From: JADLGL01 sp963732865
Lineage (GTDB): Bacteria > Pseudomonadota > Alphaproteobacteria > Rhizobiales > Kaistiaceae
Reading direction: 5' to 3'
Length of the DNA: 64,000 nucleotides
Assembly: GCA_963732865.1 (NCBI GenBank)
Contig: CAVTBC010000004.1
Span: forward strand, 1-64,000
Under the pieces are notes generated by a model. The model was not told the origin of the DNA. It saw nothing but the letters and a program-made list of their open reading frames with translations, and ran no database searches. Of this stretch, positions 9,992-19,422 are shown piece by piece. The translations under genes were made by a program, and so were the position numbers. Every line of letters starts with the position of its first letter. Positions within the stretch are counted from its first letter, which is position 1.

Positions 9992-10972
9992 TCAGGCTTG
10001 CGCTTCGGCAGCGTTGTCGCCGGCTTCCATCGGGGCGGCGTCGACTTTTTCGGCGACCGGCTCAGGCAAGGCCTTCTGCTCGCCATTGCCCTTACCGTTC
10101 TTCAGCGCGGTCGCCTCAAGGTCGGCGCCCGTCGTCAGCAGACGGCATATGCGGGCGATGACCTCACGGAGATTGTGGCGATGGACGACCATGTCGATCA
10201 TGCCGTGATCGCGCAGATATTCGGCGCGCTGGAAGCCCTCGGGCAGTTTCTCGCGGATGGTCTGCTCGATAACGCGCGGCCCGGCGAAGCCAATCAGCGC
10301 CCCGGGCTCGGCGATGTGGATGTCGCCCAACATCGCGTAGGACGCGGTGACGCCGCCGGTGGTCGGGTTGGTCAGCACCACGATGAAGGGCAGGCCCTCC
10401 TCGCGATGGCGCTGCACGGCGATGGTGGTGCGCGGCATCTGCATCAGCGACAGGATGCCTTCCTGCATGCGGGCGCCGCCCGAGGCGGCATACATGACGA
10501 AGGGCTGGTGCCGCTCGCGGGCGGTATCCAGACCGGTGATGACCGCCTCGCCGGCGGCCATGCCGAGCGAGCCGCCCATGAAGGAGAAATCCTGGACGGC
10601 GGCGATCATGGCGACGCCCTCGACCGTGCCGGCGCCGACGAGAATGGCGTCGGCCATATTGGTCTTGGCGCGGGCGTCTTTGAGGCGGTCGGTGTAGCGG
10701 CGCTCGTCGCGGAATTTCAGCGGATCGAGCGGCACCTCCGGCAGGGGAATCTCTTCCCACGCACCCCGGTCGAAGAAATAGTCGAGCCTCGGGCGCGCGG
10801 CCATGCGCATGTGATAGCCCGACGCCGGCACCACGAAATGGTTCTTCTCCAGATCGCGATGGAAGACCATCTCGCCGGTCTCCGGATCCTTGATCCAGAG
10901 ATTCTCGGGCACCTCACGCTTGTTGAGGATGCCCTTCAGCTTCGGCCGAACGATGTTGTTGATCCAGTTCAA
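9992..10972 (-). CDS. accD: AccD, acetyl-CoA carboxylase carboxyltransferase beta subunit
   Basis: This 326-residue protein has MNWINNIVRPK at its N-terminus and the crotonase-fold motifs GGSLGMAAGEA, SGGARMQEG and NPTTGGVTASYAMLGD typical of AccD. It transfers carboxyl from biotin to acetyl-CoA in fatty acid synthesis together with AccA. The four cysteines of the zinc ribbon known from E. coli AccD are all absent in the segment after VPENLW. The start is TTG at 10972, preceded by GAGGGA. The C-terminal tail is Ala/Glu-rich and probably disordered. Confidence 0.95.
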   Translation of the reverse strand: MNWINNIVRPKLKGILNKREVPENLWIKDPETGEMVFHRDLEKNHFVVPASGYHMRMAARPRLDYFFDRGAWEEIPLPEVPLDPLKFRDERRYTDRLKDARAKTNMADAILVGAGTVEGVAMIAAVQDFSFMGGSLGMAAGEAVITGLDTARERHQPFVMYAASGGARMQEGILSLMQMPRTTIAVQRHREEGLPFIVVLTNPTTGGVTASYAMLGDIHIAEPGALIGFAGPRVIEQTIREKLPEGFQRAEYLRDHGMIDMVVHRHNLREVIARICRLLTTGADLEATALKNGKGNGEQKALPEPVAEKVDAAPMEAGDNAAEAQA

Positions 10973-11039
10973 AGCAATCCCTCAGCTCAGCGCGGCCGTG
11001 CTTGGCGGCCGGCTTAGGCCTTATCCGTTGCGGACCAGT

Positions 11040-11882
11040 CTAACCCGCAGTCTCCGCGCGCGCCAAATGCGTGCCTTTTGCAAGGCTGGCAATGAGGTTC
11101 CTCACCGCATCCACGGTGCCAGCGGTCGCGGCGCCGTTTTCGTCCAACGACCCAGCAATCGCGTTGACGATGGCCGATCCGATGACAACGCCATCCGATA
11201 CGCGGCCGATGGCGGCGACCTGTTCCGGCGTCTTGACGCCGAAACCAACCGCAACCGGCAAATGGGTGTGGCGCTTGATCCGTTCAACCGCTGCCACGAC
11301 TTTGGCGGTGTCGGGCGAAGCCGTGCCGGTGATGCCGAGAATCGAGACGTAGTAAACGAAGCCGGATGTGTTGGTGAGCACGAGCGGCAGCCGCTTGTCG
11401 TCGGTGGTCGGCGTCGCCAGACGAATGAAGTTGAGGTCGCGCGCCAGGGCCGGCAGGCAGAGCTCGTCGTCGGCCTCGGGCGGCAGATCGACGACGATCA
11501 AGCCATCGACGCCGGCCGCTTTGGCGTCGTCGAGGAAGCGCTCATTGCCGTAGGAATAGATCGGATTGTAGTAGCCCATCAGGACGATCGGCGTCGTCTT
11601 GTCGTCGCGCCGGAAGGCGCGGACCATCTCCAGCGTCTTGGCCATCGTCTGGCCGGCCTTGAGAGCCCGCTCGGAGGCGCGCTGGATCGGCGGCCCTTCG
11701 GCCATCGGGTCGGAAAACGGCATGCCGAGCTCGATGACGTCGGCGCCGGCCGCGGGCAGGCTCTTCAGGATGGCGAGCGAGGTGTCATAATCCGGGTCGC
11801 CGGCGGTGATGAACGTCACCAGCGCCGGCCGTCCATCGGCGGCGCAGGCGGCGAACTTCTTGTCGATGCGGGTCTGGGTCAT
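11040..11882 (-). CDS. trpA: TrpA, tryptophan synthase alpha chain
   Basis: The alpha subunit cleaves indole-3-glycerol phosphate to indole, which is channelled to TrpB. The catalytic Glu lies in VIELGMPFSDPMAEGP (about residue 51) and the catalytic Asp in the VVDLPP strand. The GVKTPEQV and SDGVVIGSAIV segments form the phosphate site. The length of 280 residues is slightly above the usual 265-270. I chose ATG 11882 (MTQTRIDKKF), which matches family N-termini, rather than the longer frame that runs back into trpB. It lies seven bases after trpB. Confidence 0.96.
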   Translation of the reverse strand: MTQTRIDKKFAACAADGRPALVTFITAGDPDYDTSLAILKSLPAAGADVIELGMPFSDPMAEGPPIQRASERALKAGQTMAKTLEMVRAFRRDDKTTPIVLMGYYNPIYSYGNERFLDDAKAAGVDGLIVVDLPPEADDELCLPALARDLNFIRLATPTTDDKRLPLVLTNTSGFVYYVSILGITGTASPDTAKVVAAVERIKRHTHLPVAVGFGVKTPEQVAAIGRVSDGVVIGSAIVNAIAGSLDENGAATAGTVDAVRNLIASLAKGTHLARAETAG

Positions 11883-11889
11883 GCGCGGG

Positions 11890-13104
11890 CTAAAGTTCGT
11901 AGCCGAGGCGCTTGGCGACGGCGAAGACGTCCTTGTCGCCGCGGCCACAAAGATTCATCAGGATGATTTCGTCCTTCGCCATGGTCGGCGCCAGTTTGAT
12001 GACATGGGCCAGCGCGTGCGCCGGCTCGAGCGCCGGGATGATGCCTTCGACGCGCGTCAGAAGCTGGAACGCCGCAAGCGCCTCGCTGTCGGTTGCCGGC
12101 ACATAGGTCACCCGCCCGCTGTCCTTCAGCCAGGAATGTTCGGGTCCGACGCCGGGATAATCAAGGCCCGCCGAGATGGAATGGCCTTCGAGGATCTGGC
12201 CATCGGCATCCTGCAGGAGATAGGTGCGGTTGCCGTGAAGAACGCCGGGGCGGCCACCGGTCATCGATGCGGCGTGGCCGTTCTCGACGTCGATGCCATA
12301 ACCGCCGGCTTCGACGCCGATCAGATCGACGTCGCGATCATCGAGGAAGGGGTGAAAGAGGCCGATGGCGTTGGAGCCGCCGCCGATGCAGGCCACCGCC
12401 ACGTCGGGCAGCCGGCCTTCGCGTTCGATCATCTGATCGCGCGCCTCGACGCCGATCACCGACTGAAAATTGCGCACCATCTCCGGATAGGGGTGCGGAC
12501 CGGCGGCGGTGCCGATGAGATAGTATGTGTCCTCGACATTGGTCACCCAGTCGCGGAGCGCCTCGTTCATGGCGTCCTTGAGGGTGCCGTTGCCGGCAGA
12601 GACCGGCTTCAGCTCGGCGCCGAGAAGCTTCATGCGGAAGACATTGGGCGCCTGCCGCTCGACGTCGGTCTCGCCCATATAGATGACGCAGGGCAGGCCG
12701 AAGCGTGCCGCGACCGTCGCGGTGGCAACGCCGTGCTGGCCGGCGCCGGTTTCGGCGATGATGCGGGTCTTGCCCATGCGGCGCGCCAGCAGGATCTGGC
12801 CGAGGCAGTTGTTGATCTTGTGGCTGCCGGTGTGATTGAGCTCGTCGCGCTTGAAATAGATCTTGGCGCCGCCGAGATGCTCGGTCAGCCGCTCGGCAAA
12901 ATAGAGCGGGCTCGGCCGGCCGGCATAATGCGCCAGGAGGTCGTCGAGCTCTTCCTGAAAGGTCGGGTCGGCCTTGGCCGCCTCGTACGCCGTTTCCAGT
13001 TCCAGGATGAGCGGCATCAGCGTTTCGGCAACGAAACGGCCGCCATAGAGGCCGAAGAAGCCGCGCTCATCCGGGCCTGAGCTGAAGGTGTTTGCAACGT
13101 TCAT
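11890..13104 (-). CDS. trpB: TrpB, tryptophan synthase beta chain
   Basis: This 404-residue PLP enzyme joins indole and serine to make tryptophan. The PLP lysine is in HTGSHKINN (Lys96). ETGAGQHGVAT and the GGGSNAIG phosphate loop are also present. The N-terminus MNVANTFSSGPDERGFFGLYGGRFV matches the family; the frame extends further upstream, but that part is antisense-like noise inside trpF. The ATG at 13104 overlaps the trpF stop as ATGA, so translation is probably coupled. Confidence 0.97.
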   Translation of the reverse strand: MNVANTFSSGPDERGFFGLYGGRFVAETLMPLILELETAYEAAKADPTFQEELDDLLAHYAGRPSPLYFAERLTEHLGGAKIYFKRDELNHTGSHKINNCLGQILLARRMGKTRIIAETGAGQHGVATATVAARFGLPCVIYMGETDVERQAPNVFRMKLLGAELKPVSAGNGTLKDAMNEALRDWVTNVEDTYYLIGTAAGPHPYPEMVRNFQSVIGVEARDQMIEREGRLPDVAVACIGGGSNAIGLFHPFLDDRDVDLIGVEAGGYGIDVENGHAASMTGGRPGVLHGNRTYLLQDADGQILEGHSISAGLDYPGVGPEHSWLKDSGRVTYVPATDSEALAAFQLLTRVEGIIPALEPAHALAHVIKLAPTMAKDEIILMNLCGRGDKDVFAVAKRLGYEL

Positions 13105-13769
13105 GACAGCGCCTCGGCGGGTGCGATGGCGGCGATGCGCGCCGCCGCGATGAAGGCGCGGATGAGATCCGGGTCCTTGCGGCCGGGAGCCGTCTCGACG
13201 CCGGAAGACACGTCGACCGCGTCGGGCGCGGTCATGACGAAGGCCTCGGCGACATTGCCGGGGTTGAGGCCGCCGGAGAGCATGAAAGGCCGGGGCGGCT
13301 CGACACCGCGCAGCAGACGCCAATTGAACGGCACGCCGTTGCCGCCGGGAAGGACGGAGCCGATCGGCGGCTTGGCGTCGAACAGGATCATGTCGGCGAC
13401 GCCGCGATAAGCATCCGCCGCCGGCACGTCAGCGCGGCCGCGAATGGCGACCGACTTGATGGTGCGCAGGCCAAAGCGCGCGGCGAGGTCGCGCACCCGG
13501 TCGGGCGATTCCGCGCCATGCAGTTGCAGCCAATCGGGACGGACGGCGCTGACGATCTCCTCCAGCACTGCATCATCCGCATCGACGGTGAGCGCGACGA
13601 TCTCGGCCCGCCCGGCGACGCGCTCGCGCAGCGTCCGGGCGTGACCGGTGCCAACGAAACGCGGGCTCGCGGCGTGAAAGACAAGGCCGATCATATCGGC
13701 GCCGGCGCCCAGCGCAGCGTCGAGCGTCTCCGGCGTGGACAGCCCACAGATCTTGATCAGCATCGTCAT
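13101..13769 (-). CDS. trpF: TrpF, phosphoribosylanthranilate isomerase
   Basis: This 222-residue TIM barrel has the KICGLSTPE start with the catalytic Cys, a WLQLHGAESP segment, FMLSGGLNPGNV and AVDVSSGVE with the general-acid Asp. It converts phosphoribosylanthranilate to CdRP in tryptophan synthesis. It is the first gene of the trpFBA run. The trpE, trpG, trpD and trpC genes are not in this window, as expected for the split trp genes of Alphaproteobacteria. Confidence 0.96.
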   Translation of the reverse strand: MTMLIKICGLSTPETLDAALGAGADMIGLVFHAASPRFVGTGHARTLRERVAGRAEIVALTVDADDAVLEEIVSAVRPDWLQLHGAESPDRVRDLAARFGLRTIKSVAIRGRADVPAADAYRGVADMILFDAKPPIGSVLPGGNGVPFNWRLLRGVEPPRPFMLSGGLNPGNVAEAFVMTAPDAVDVSSGVETAPGRKDPDLIRAFIAAARIAAIAPAEALS

Positions 13770-13832
13770 GGCCGGTGCTTTGCCACGATTGCCGCCCGAT
13801 TGTCCACGATTGGCACGGGGCGGGGCCCGCGT

Positions 13833-14171
13833 TCAGGCCACAGGCTGGCGATCGGCCGGAAGCGGCAGGGCAGTGGCGGTGGCCCGCGATCGCTCGCGGT
13901 CGCGCTTCAGGCGCTCGATCTCGGCATGGTCCTGCCGCGCCGCCCGCCGCCATTTCGACTGGCCGATCCAGGTCGCGACGCCGCCGATCAGAACCCCGAT
14001 CGCCGCGGCGGCAAAGAGCAGCCAATAGAGCGGAATGTCGAATGAAAGCGCCGGATCGTCGCCACCGAACGGGTCGATCGAAAAGGTCACCTGGCCACGA
14101 TTGGCGACCGACAGCGCGACCAGAAGGACGACCACCGGAATGAGCAGAATGAGCTTGATCGCCCGTTTCAT
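13833..14171 (-). CDS. LapA-domain (DUF1049) inner-membrane protein
   Basis: This 112-residue protein has an N-terminal membrane segment (about residues 6-24), a short outer loop, a second membrane segment (about 47-69) and a charged cytoplasmic tail with a coiled-coil look. This layout and its place directly after ihfB match the LapA/YciS family, which in E. coli helps regulate lipopolysaccharide assembly. Only 14 bp separate it from ihfB, so the two are co-transcribed. The exact role in this lineage is unknown. Confidence 0.82.
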   Translation of the reverse strand: MKRAIKLILLIPVVVLLVALSVANRGQVTFSIDPFGGDDPALSFDIPLYWLLFAAAAIGVLIGGVATWIGQSKWRRAARQDHAEIERLKRDRERSRATATALPLPADRQPVA

Positions 14172-14185
14172 GGCATGCCGGACGG

Positions 14186-14470
14186 CTAACCGCCGTCGTT
14201 GAGACGCTCGCGCATTTCTTTGCCGGTCTTGAAAAACGGCACATGTTTCTCGTCGACCTGCACCCGCGCGCCGGTGCGCGGATTGCGACCGGTACGCGCC
14301 GGCCGCCCCTTTACCGAGAAGGCGCCGAAGCCGCGCAACTCGACCCGGTCACCGCGCGCCAGCGCATCCGTGATGGCGTCGAGGATCGCGTTGACGATGT
14401 GCTCGACATCGCGCTGGTACAGATGCGGGTTTTCCGCAGCGATAGCTTGAACCAATTCCGACTTGATCAT
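14186..14470 (-). CDS. ihfB: IHF beta subunit, DNA-bending protein
   Basis: This 94-residue protein of the HU/IHF family starts MIKSELVQAIAAENPHLYQR at ATG 14470. It has RGFGAFSVKGRPARTGRNPRTG, the beta arm whose proline inserts into the DNA minor groove. IHF-beta pairs with IHF-alpha and bends DNA at specific sites. The longer frame starting at 14536 gives an N-terminus unlike any family member. It follows rpsA, the classic order. Confidence 0.93.
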   Translation of the reverse strand: MIKSELVQAIAAENPHLYQRDVEHIVNAILDAITDALARGDRVELRGFGAFSVKGRPARTGRNPRTGARVQVDEKHVPFFKTGKEMRERLNDGG

Positions 14471-14595
14471 CGCGCGGCCCCCTCGGCTCTGATCACCTGC
14501 TCGAACCTGCCAAAGGCCCCATGCACCGTCAAGCATAAGACGATGTCACAATGAAGTTTTTTGAGATATCGGCAGTCTTGCGACAGCGACGCTGA

Positions 14596-14637
14596 AACCG
14601 GCGGCCTGCTGCCGATGTCGGCAGCCGACCGCCGGTC
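14596..14637 (-). terminator. strong hairpin after rpsA
   Basis: Two stacked stems pair across this stretch: ACCGGCGG (14597-14604) with CCGCCGGT (14629-14636), and inside it GCTGCCGA with TCGGCAGC. It lies just past the rpsA stop and is followed on the minus strand by only a short T run, so termination may be partial. Confidence 0.5.
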
Positions 14638-14644
14638 CGCGATC

Positions 14645-16426
14645 TCAGTCTTCGCTGTCGGCGTCTTCGGCCTCGGTGGCCTTTGCCTTCTTGCCGCTCT
14701 TCGCCGGAGCTGCTTCCGCCTCGGCGGGTTCGTCCTGCCGGGCCTTCAGCGCGGCGCCGAGAATGTCGCCGAGCGAAGCACCCGAATCGGTCGACCCATA
14801 TTGGGCCACCGCTTCCTGTTCTTCGGCGATCTCGAGCGCCTTGATCGACACGGAGACCTTGCGGGCCTTCTTGTCGAAATTGGTGACACGGGCATCGAAC
14901 TTCTCACCTGCAGCGAAACGATCGGGCCGCTGATCGGCACGGTCGCGCGCCAGATCCGCACGGCGAATGAAAGCCGTGAGCTCGGTGTCGGCGATGCGGA
15001 CTTCGAGGCCGGTTTCCTTGACCTCGATCACCTCGCAGGTGACGACGGCGCCCTTCCGAATCTCGCCGGAATCGACGAAAGGATCGCCGCTCAGCTGCTT
15101 GATGCCGAGGGAGATGCGCTCCTTCTCGACATCGACGTCGAGGACCTTGGCGCGAACCTGATTGCCGCGCTCATAGTCTTCGATGGCGGCTTCACCCGGA
15201 CGGTTCCAGTCGAGGTCCGACAGATGGACCATGCCGTCGATATCGCCTTCGAGGCCGATAAAGAGGCCGAATTCGGTCTTGTTCTTGACCTCGCCCTCAA
15301 CCTCGGAGTCGACCGGATGGGCTTCGGCGAAGGCCTCCCACGGATTGGCCAGCGTCTGCTTGAGACCAAGCGAAATGCGGCGCTTCACCGGATCGACCTC
15401 AAGCACCATCACCTCGACCTCCTGGCTGGTCGAGACGATCTTGCCGGGGTGAACGTTCTTCTTGGTCCACGACATCTCCGAGACGTGGATCAGGCCCTCA
15501 ATGCCCGGCTCCAGCTCAACGAACGCACCATAGTCGGTGATGTTGGTGACGCGGCCGGTGAACTTCGTGCCGACCGGGTACTTCGCCTCGATGCCATCCC
15601 ACGGATCGGCCTCAAGCTGCTTCATGCCGAGGCTGATGCGGTGGGTCTCCTGGTTCACGCGGATGACCTGGACCTTGACGGTCTGGCCGATCGACAGAAC
15701 CTCGGAGGGGTGGTTGATGCGCCGCCAGGCAATGTCGGTGACATGCAGCAGGCCATCGATGCCGCCGAGGTCGACGAAGGCGCCGTAGTCGGTGATGTTC
15801 TTGACCACACCGTCGACGACCTGACCCTCCTCGAGGCTCTGCACCAGTTCGGAGCGCTGCTCGGCGCGGGTCTCTTCCAGGACGGTACGGCGGGAGACGA
15901 CGATGTTGCCGCGCCGCTTGTCCATCTTGAGAATCTGGAAGGGCTGCGGCGTGTGCATCAGCGGACCGACATCGCGCACCGGGCGAATGTCGACCTGGCT
16001 GCGCGGCAGGAAGGCGACGGCGCCGTCGAGATCGACGGTGAAGCCACCCTTCACCTGATTGAAGATCTGGCCGGTAACCTTCTCACCCTTCTCGAAGGAG
16101 ACTTCGAGGCGGGTCCAGCTTTCCTCGCGCTTGGCCTTTTCGCGGGACAGCATGGCCTCACCGAGCGCGTTCTCCACGCGCTCCAGGTAGACCTCCACCT
16201 CGTCGCCGACCTTGACCGTCGAGTCCTGGCCGGGAAGGGCGAATTCCTTCAGTGGGACGCGACCCTCGGTCTTCAGACCTACATCGATGACGGCGAGGTC
16301 CTTCTCGATCGCAACGACCGTGCCCTTGATAACGCTGCCTTCAACCAGATCATCGGCCTTGAAGGTCTCGTCGAGCAGGGCGGCAAAATCCTCTCGCGTG
16401 GGTGTCTCCATGTTGGTGGCGATCAT
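14645..16426 (-). CDS. rpsA: 30S ribosomal protein S1
   Basis: This 593-residue protein contains six S1 RNA-binding repeats, recognisable by repeated DYGAFV(D/E)L and GL(I/L)HV(S/T)(E/D) segments. It ends in a Lys/Ala/Glu tail with acidic last residues. S1 brings mRNAs to the 30S subunit. The ATG at 16426 has AGGAG six bases upstream. The 194-bp leader between cmk and rpsA leaves room for its own promoter or for S1 autoregulation. Continuous antisense frames on the other strand are shadows. Confidence 0.97.
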   Translation of the reverse strand: MIATNMETPTREDFAALLDETFKADDLVEGSVIKGTVVAIEKDLAVIDVGLKTEGRVPLKEFALPGQDSTVKVGDEVEVYLERVENALGEAMLSREKAKREESWTRLEVSFEKGEKVTGQIFNQVKGGFTVDLDGAVAFLPRSQVDIRPVRDVGPLMHTPQPFQILKMDKRRGNIVVSRRTVLEETRAEQRSELVQSLEEGQVVDGVVKNITDYGAFVDLGGIDGLLHVTDIAWRRINHPSEVLSIGQTVKVQVIRVNQETHRISLGMKQLEADPWDGIEAKYPVGTKFTGRVTNITDYGAFVELEPGIEGLIHVSEMSWTKKNVHPGKIVSTSQEVEVMVLEVDPVKRRISLGLKQTLANPWEAFAEAHPVDSEVEGEVKNKTEFGLFIGLEGDIDGMVHLSDLDWNRPGEAAIEDYERGNQVRAKVLDVDVEKERISLGIKQLSGDPFVDSGEIRKGAVVTCEVIEVKETGLEVRIADTELTAFIRRADLARDRADQRPDRFAAGEKFDARVTNFDKKARKVSVSIKALEIAEEQEAVAQYGSTDSGASLGDILGAALKARQDEPAEAEAAPAKSGKKAKATEAEDADSED

Positions 16427-16620
16427 CGATACTCCTGAAACCGGGTCCGGCGCTGAGCCGGTGGGTTGGTGTTGCGTGTCCAGATCGCGGCTGCGTCAAA
16501 GGCGCCGGCCCGGTGCCAGCTGCCAATTTACCGCCGCTATCTGACGGTTTTAGTCTTCAGCCGAATGCGATTGCGCGGCCGAGAATGCAAGATGACGGGC
16601 CGCAGCCGAGGCCGCTCCCG

Positions 16621-17250
16621 TCAGGGCGTCTTCCCCACAACCTCGGAAACAATTGCTATGGCTGCGCGGAACGCCGCTTCTATATCCAACTCGGTCGTGT
16701 CCAGCAAGCGCGCGTCTTCGGCCTGACGGAGCGGCGCCACCGGCCGTTCCATGTCGCGTTTGTCGCGTGCGAGGATCCCCTCAAGGACGCCGCGCCGCGC
16801 GTCGGCATCATGCAGCCCCAATTGGTCGGCGCGCCGGGCGGCGCGGATTTCCGGCGCGGCGGTGAGATAAATCTTCACTTCGGCGTCCGGGCAGACGACC
16901 GTCGCGATGTCGCGGCCGACCAGGACGGCGCCGGGGCGAAGGGCCGCGAAGGCGCGCTGACGGTCGATCAGGGCGGCGCGGACCGGGGGCATGGCCGCCA
17001 CGCGCGAGGCGGCGTCGCCGATCGTCGGCGTGGCGAGACTGGTCTCGTCGAGATTTTCGAGGGAAAGGCGGCGGGCGAGGGACGCGGCCTCGGCAGCGTC
17101 ATCGATCGGCAGGTGGGCGGCAAGCATTGCCGCGCCGACGGCGCGGTAGAGGAGCCCGGTGTCGAGGTGGTGGAAATGGAACTGATCGGCAACGAGCTGG
17201 CCGATCGTGCCCTTCCCCGAAGCGGCCGGTCCGTCGATGGCGATGATCAT
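16621..17250 (-). CDS. cmk: cytidylate kinase
   Basis: This 209-residue P-loop kinase has GPAASGKGT at residues 7-15, the HLDTGLLYRAV segment of the CMP site and the GRDIATVVCPDA motif. It phosphorylates CMP and dCMP. The start codon overlaps the end of aroA as ATGA, which fixes both the start of cmk and the true end of aroA. Confidence 0.96.
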   Translation of the reverse strand: MIIAIDGPAASGKGTIGQLVADQFHFHHLDTGLLYRAVGAAMLAAHLPIDDAAEAASLARRLSLENLDETSLATPTIGDAASRVAAMPPVRAALIDRQRAFAALRPGAVLVGRDIATVVCPDAEVKIYLTAAPEIRAARRADQLGLHDADARRGVLEGILARDKRDMERPVAPLRQAEDARLLDTTELDIEAAFRAAIAIVSEVVGKTP

Positions 17251-18600
17251 GCGGCCGGCGCCGCTTCTGTGATCGCGGCGCCGAGGGCGGCCATGACATC
17301 GCGGAATTCCGGAAAGCTGGTGACGATCGCCGCGCCGTCATCGATGGTGACGGGCTGCTCGGCGACATTGCCGAGAACGAGGAAGCTCATGGCGATGCGG
17401 TGATCGAAGCGCGTGGTGACCGTGCCGCCGCCCTGCACGGCGCCGCGGCCATGCACCACCATGCTCGAATTCGCCTTCCTCGGCGTCGACGCCGTTGGCC
17501 TTCAGGCCTGCCACAGTGGTGGCGATGCGGTCCAATTCCTTGACGCGAAGTTCGCTGATTCCCTCCATCACGGTGTCGCCGTCGGCCATGGCGGCGGCAA
17601 TCGCGAGGATTGGATATTCATCGATCATCGACGGGGCGCGCTCGGCCGGGACGGTGACGCCCCTGAGCGCCGAGGCCTGGACCCTGATGTCGCCGACCGG
17701 CTCGCCGCCGACGAGACGTTCGTTTTCAATGGTAAGGCTGGCGCCCATTTCCCGCAGCGTGTCGAGCAGACCGATCCGGGTCGGATTGAGGAGGACGCCC
17801 TCGACGGTGATGTCGGAGCCCGGAGTGATAATCGCAGCGACAATCGGGAACGCTGCGGAGCTTGGATCGCCCGGGATGCTGATCTGCTGCGGCTTCAGCT
17901 TGGGTTGGCCCTCAAGCCGGATGGTCCGCGTACCGTTGTCGCCCTGCTCGATCTCGATGGAGGCGCCGAAGGCCGACAGCATGCGCTCGGTGTGGTCGCG
18001 GGTCGGCCAGGGCTCGATGACCGTGACGACCCCTGGAGCATTGAGCCCGGCGAGCAGGACGGCCGATTTCACCTGCGCCGACGGGATCGGCAACTGATAT
18101 TCGATGGGCACCAGGCGGTCCGGCCCTTTGATGGTGAGTGGCAGCCTGTCCTCCGACCGCGCCAGCGCCTGCACGCCCATGCGGCGCAGCGGCTCGATAA
18201 TGCGGCCCATCGGACGGCGGCGCAGCGAAGCATCGCCGGTGAAAGTGGTGGAGAAGGCATGGCTGCCGGCGATCGCCATGGCGAGGCGCACGCCGGTGCC
18301 GGAATTGGCGAAGTCGATCACCCCTTCCGGCTCAAGGCAGCCGCCGACGCCGACGCCGGTAACACGGCGCACGCCATCTTCGGATCGGCTGATCCGCGCG
18401 CCGAGGGCGCGCATGGCGTCGATGGTGGCAAGGATGTCGTCGCCTTCGAGCAGGCCTTCGACGACCGTTTCGCCAACGGCGAGAGCGCCCAGCATGATGG
18501 CGCGATGCGAGATCGACTTGTCGCCGGGCAGTTTGACGCGGCCGCTCAGGGCACCGGCCGCCGCCGCCTTCAGCGGCATGGGCTTTGGATCAATCGCCAT
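17247..18600 (-). CDS. aroA: AroA, EPSP synthase, with one apparent frameshift near the C-terminus
   Basis: The N-terminal frame carries LPGDKSISHRAIMLGALA, NSGTGVRL, GDASLRRRPMGR and the ERAPSMIDEYPI active-site segment. Near 17460 the frame slips: one frame reads EEGEFEHGGAW while the family-like continuation MVVHGRGAVQGGG...FDHRIAMSFLVLG is one frame over and ends at 17247, exactly overlapping cmk. The shift fits one extra base or two missing. AroA makes EPSP in the shikimate pathway and is normally essential, so I read this as a sequencing indel. Start ATG 18600 fits the family. Confidence 0.9.
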
Positions 18601-18793
18601 GATGAAACATCGCCGCTCGACAAAGGGAAAATCGTCGCGTCAAAATCAGCCGCATCGCAGGCCGCCAGGGCGGTTGCGATAGCACAGGTGCAAGGTCCCG
18701 TCACCAATGGCCGATGACGATGGTTTTGGCCTTTGACACCATTGAATTCACCTTATAAGGGGGGCGCGCTCAAGCGCGAAGAGGCACGACATA

Positions 18794-19177
18794 GTGGGCA
18801 AGGCAGACCTCGGAACCAAGCGTATTTGTCCCAGCTGCGGGGCCAAGTACTACGATCTCAACAAATCGCCAGCAGTTTGCCCGAAATGCGGCACCCTGTT
18901 CGAGGTGACAGCGGCAAAGGCGCGGCCATCTGCGGCCCCTAAGGCTGCCCCCGAGCCGGTGGAAGAAGAGGAGGTTGTCGTCGAGGCGGCCGTCGATACG
19001 ATCTCGCTTGAGGAAGCCGAGGAGGAAATCGTCGGCGGCAAGGTCGACGAGGACGGCGATGATGACGACATCGAAGTCGCCGACGATGACGAGGACGATA
19101 CCTTCCTCGAGGAAGACGAGGACGAAGGCGACGACGTCACCGATATCATCGGCGGGGTCGACGACGACGACGATTGA
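18794..19177 (+). CDS. TIGR02300 (FYDLN acid) family protein
   Basis: This 127-residue protein begins with a zinc-ribbon-like domain: RICPSCGAKYYDLN and VCPKCGTLFEV, giving two CxxC pairs. The second half is extremely acidic, ending in long Asp/Glu runs. This is the alphaproteobacterial FYDLN-acid family of unknown function. The start is GTG at 18794, with a purine-rich GAAGAGG ten bases upstream. A TTGACA (18733-18738) and TATAAG (18754-18759) lie upstream with a short 15-bp spacer. Confidence 0.88.
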   Translation: MGKADLGTKRICPSCGAKYYDLNKSPAVCPKCGTLFEVTAAKARPSAAPKAAPEPVEEEEVVVEAAVDTISLEEAEEEIVGGKVDEDGDDDDIEVADDDEDDTFLEEDEDEGDDVTDIIGGVDDDDD

Positions 19178-19272
19178 TCGCAGGCACCGCCCGCACGGCG
19201 CTTGATTCCGCTTTCAGCAACGCGCTAAGCAACATCTCCCGCGCCCCTCCCCAAAGGGGCGCGCCTTCGGTC

Positions 19273-19348
<76 letters not shown>

Positions 19349-19422
19349 ACTCCTCCAATTAGGTTGGCCTTGCTGCCCTGGGCTGCCGCCGAGCGGCAGC
19401 CCCCTGATCATGGGCGTTTCAG

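Noticed and set aside
14561..16438. Long open frame on the plus strand (625 codons)
   Set aside because: It is fully antisense to rpsA, whose six S1 repeats are unmistakable; long antisense frames are usual at this GC content.
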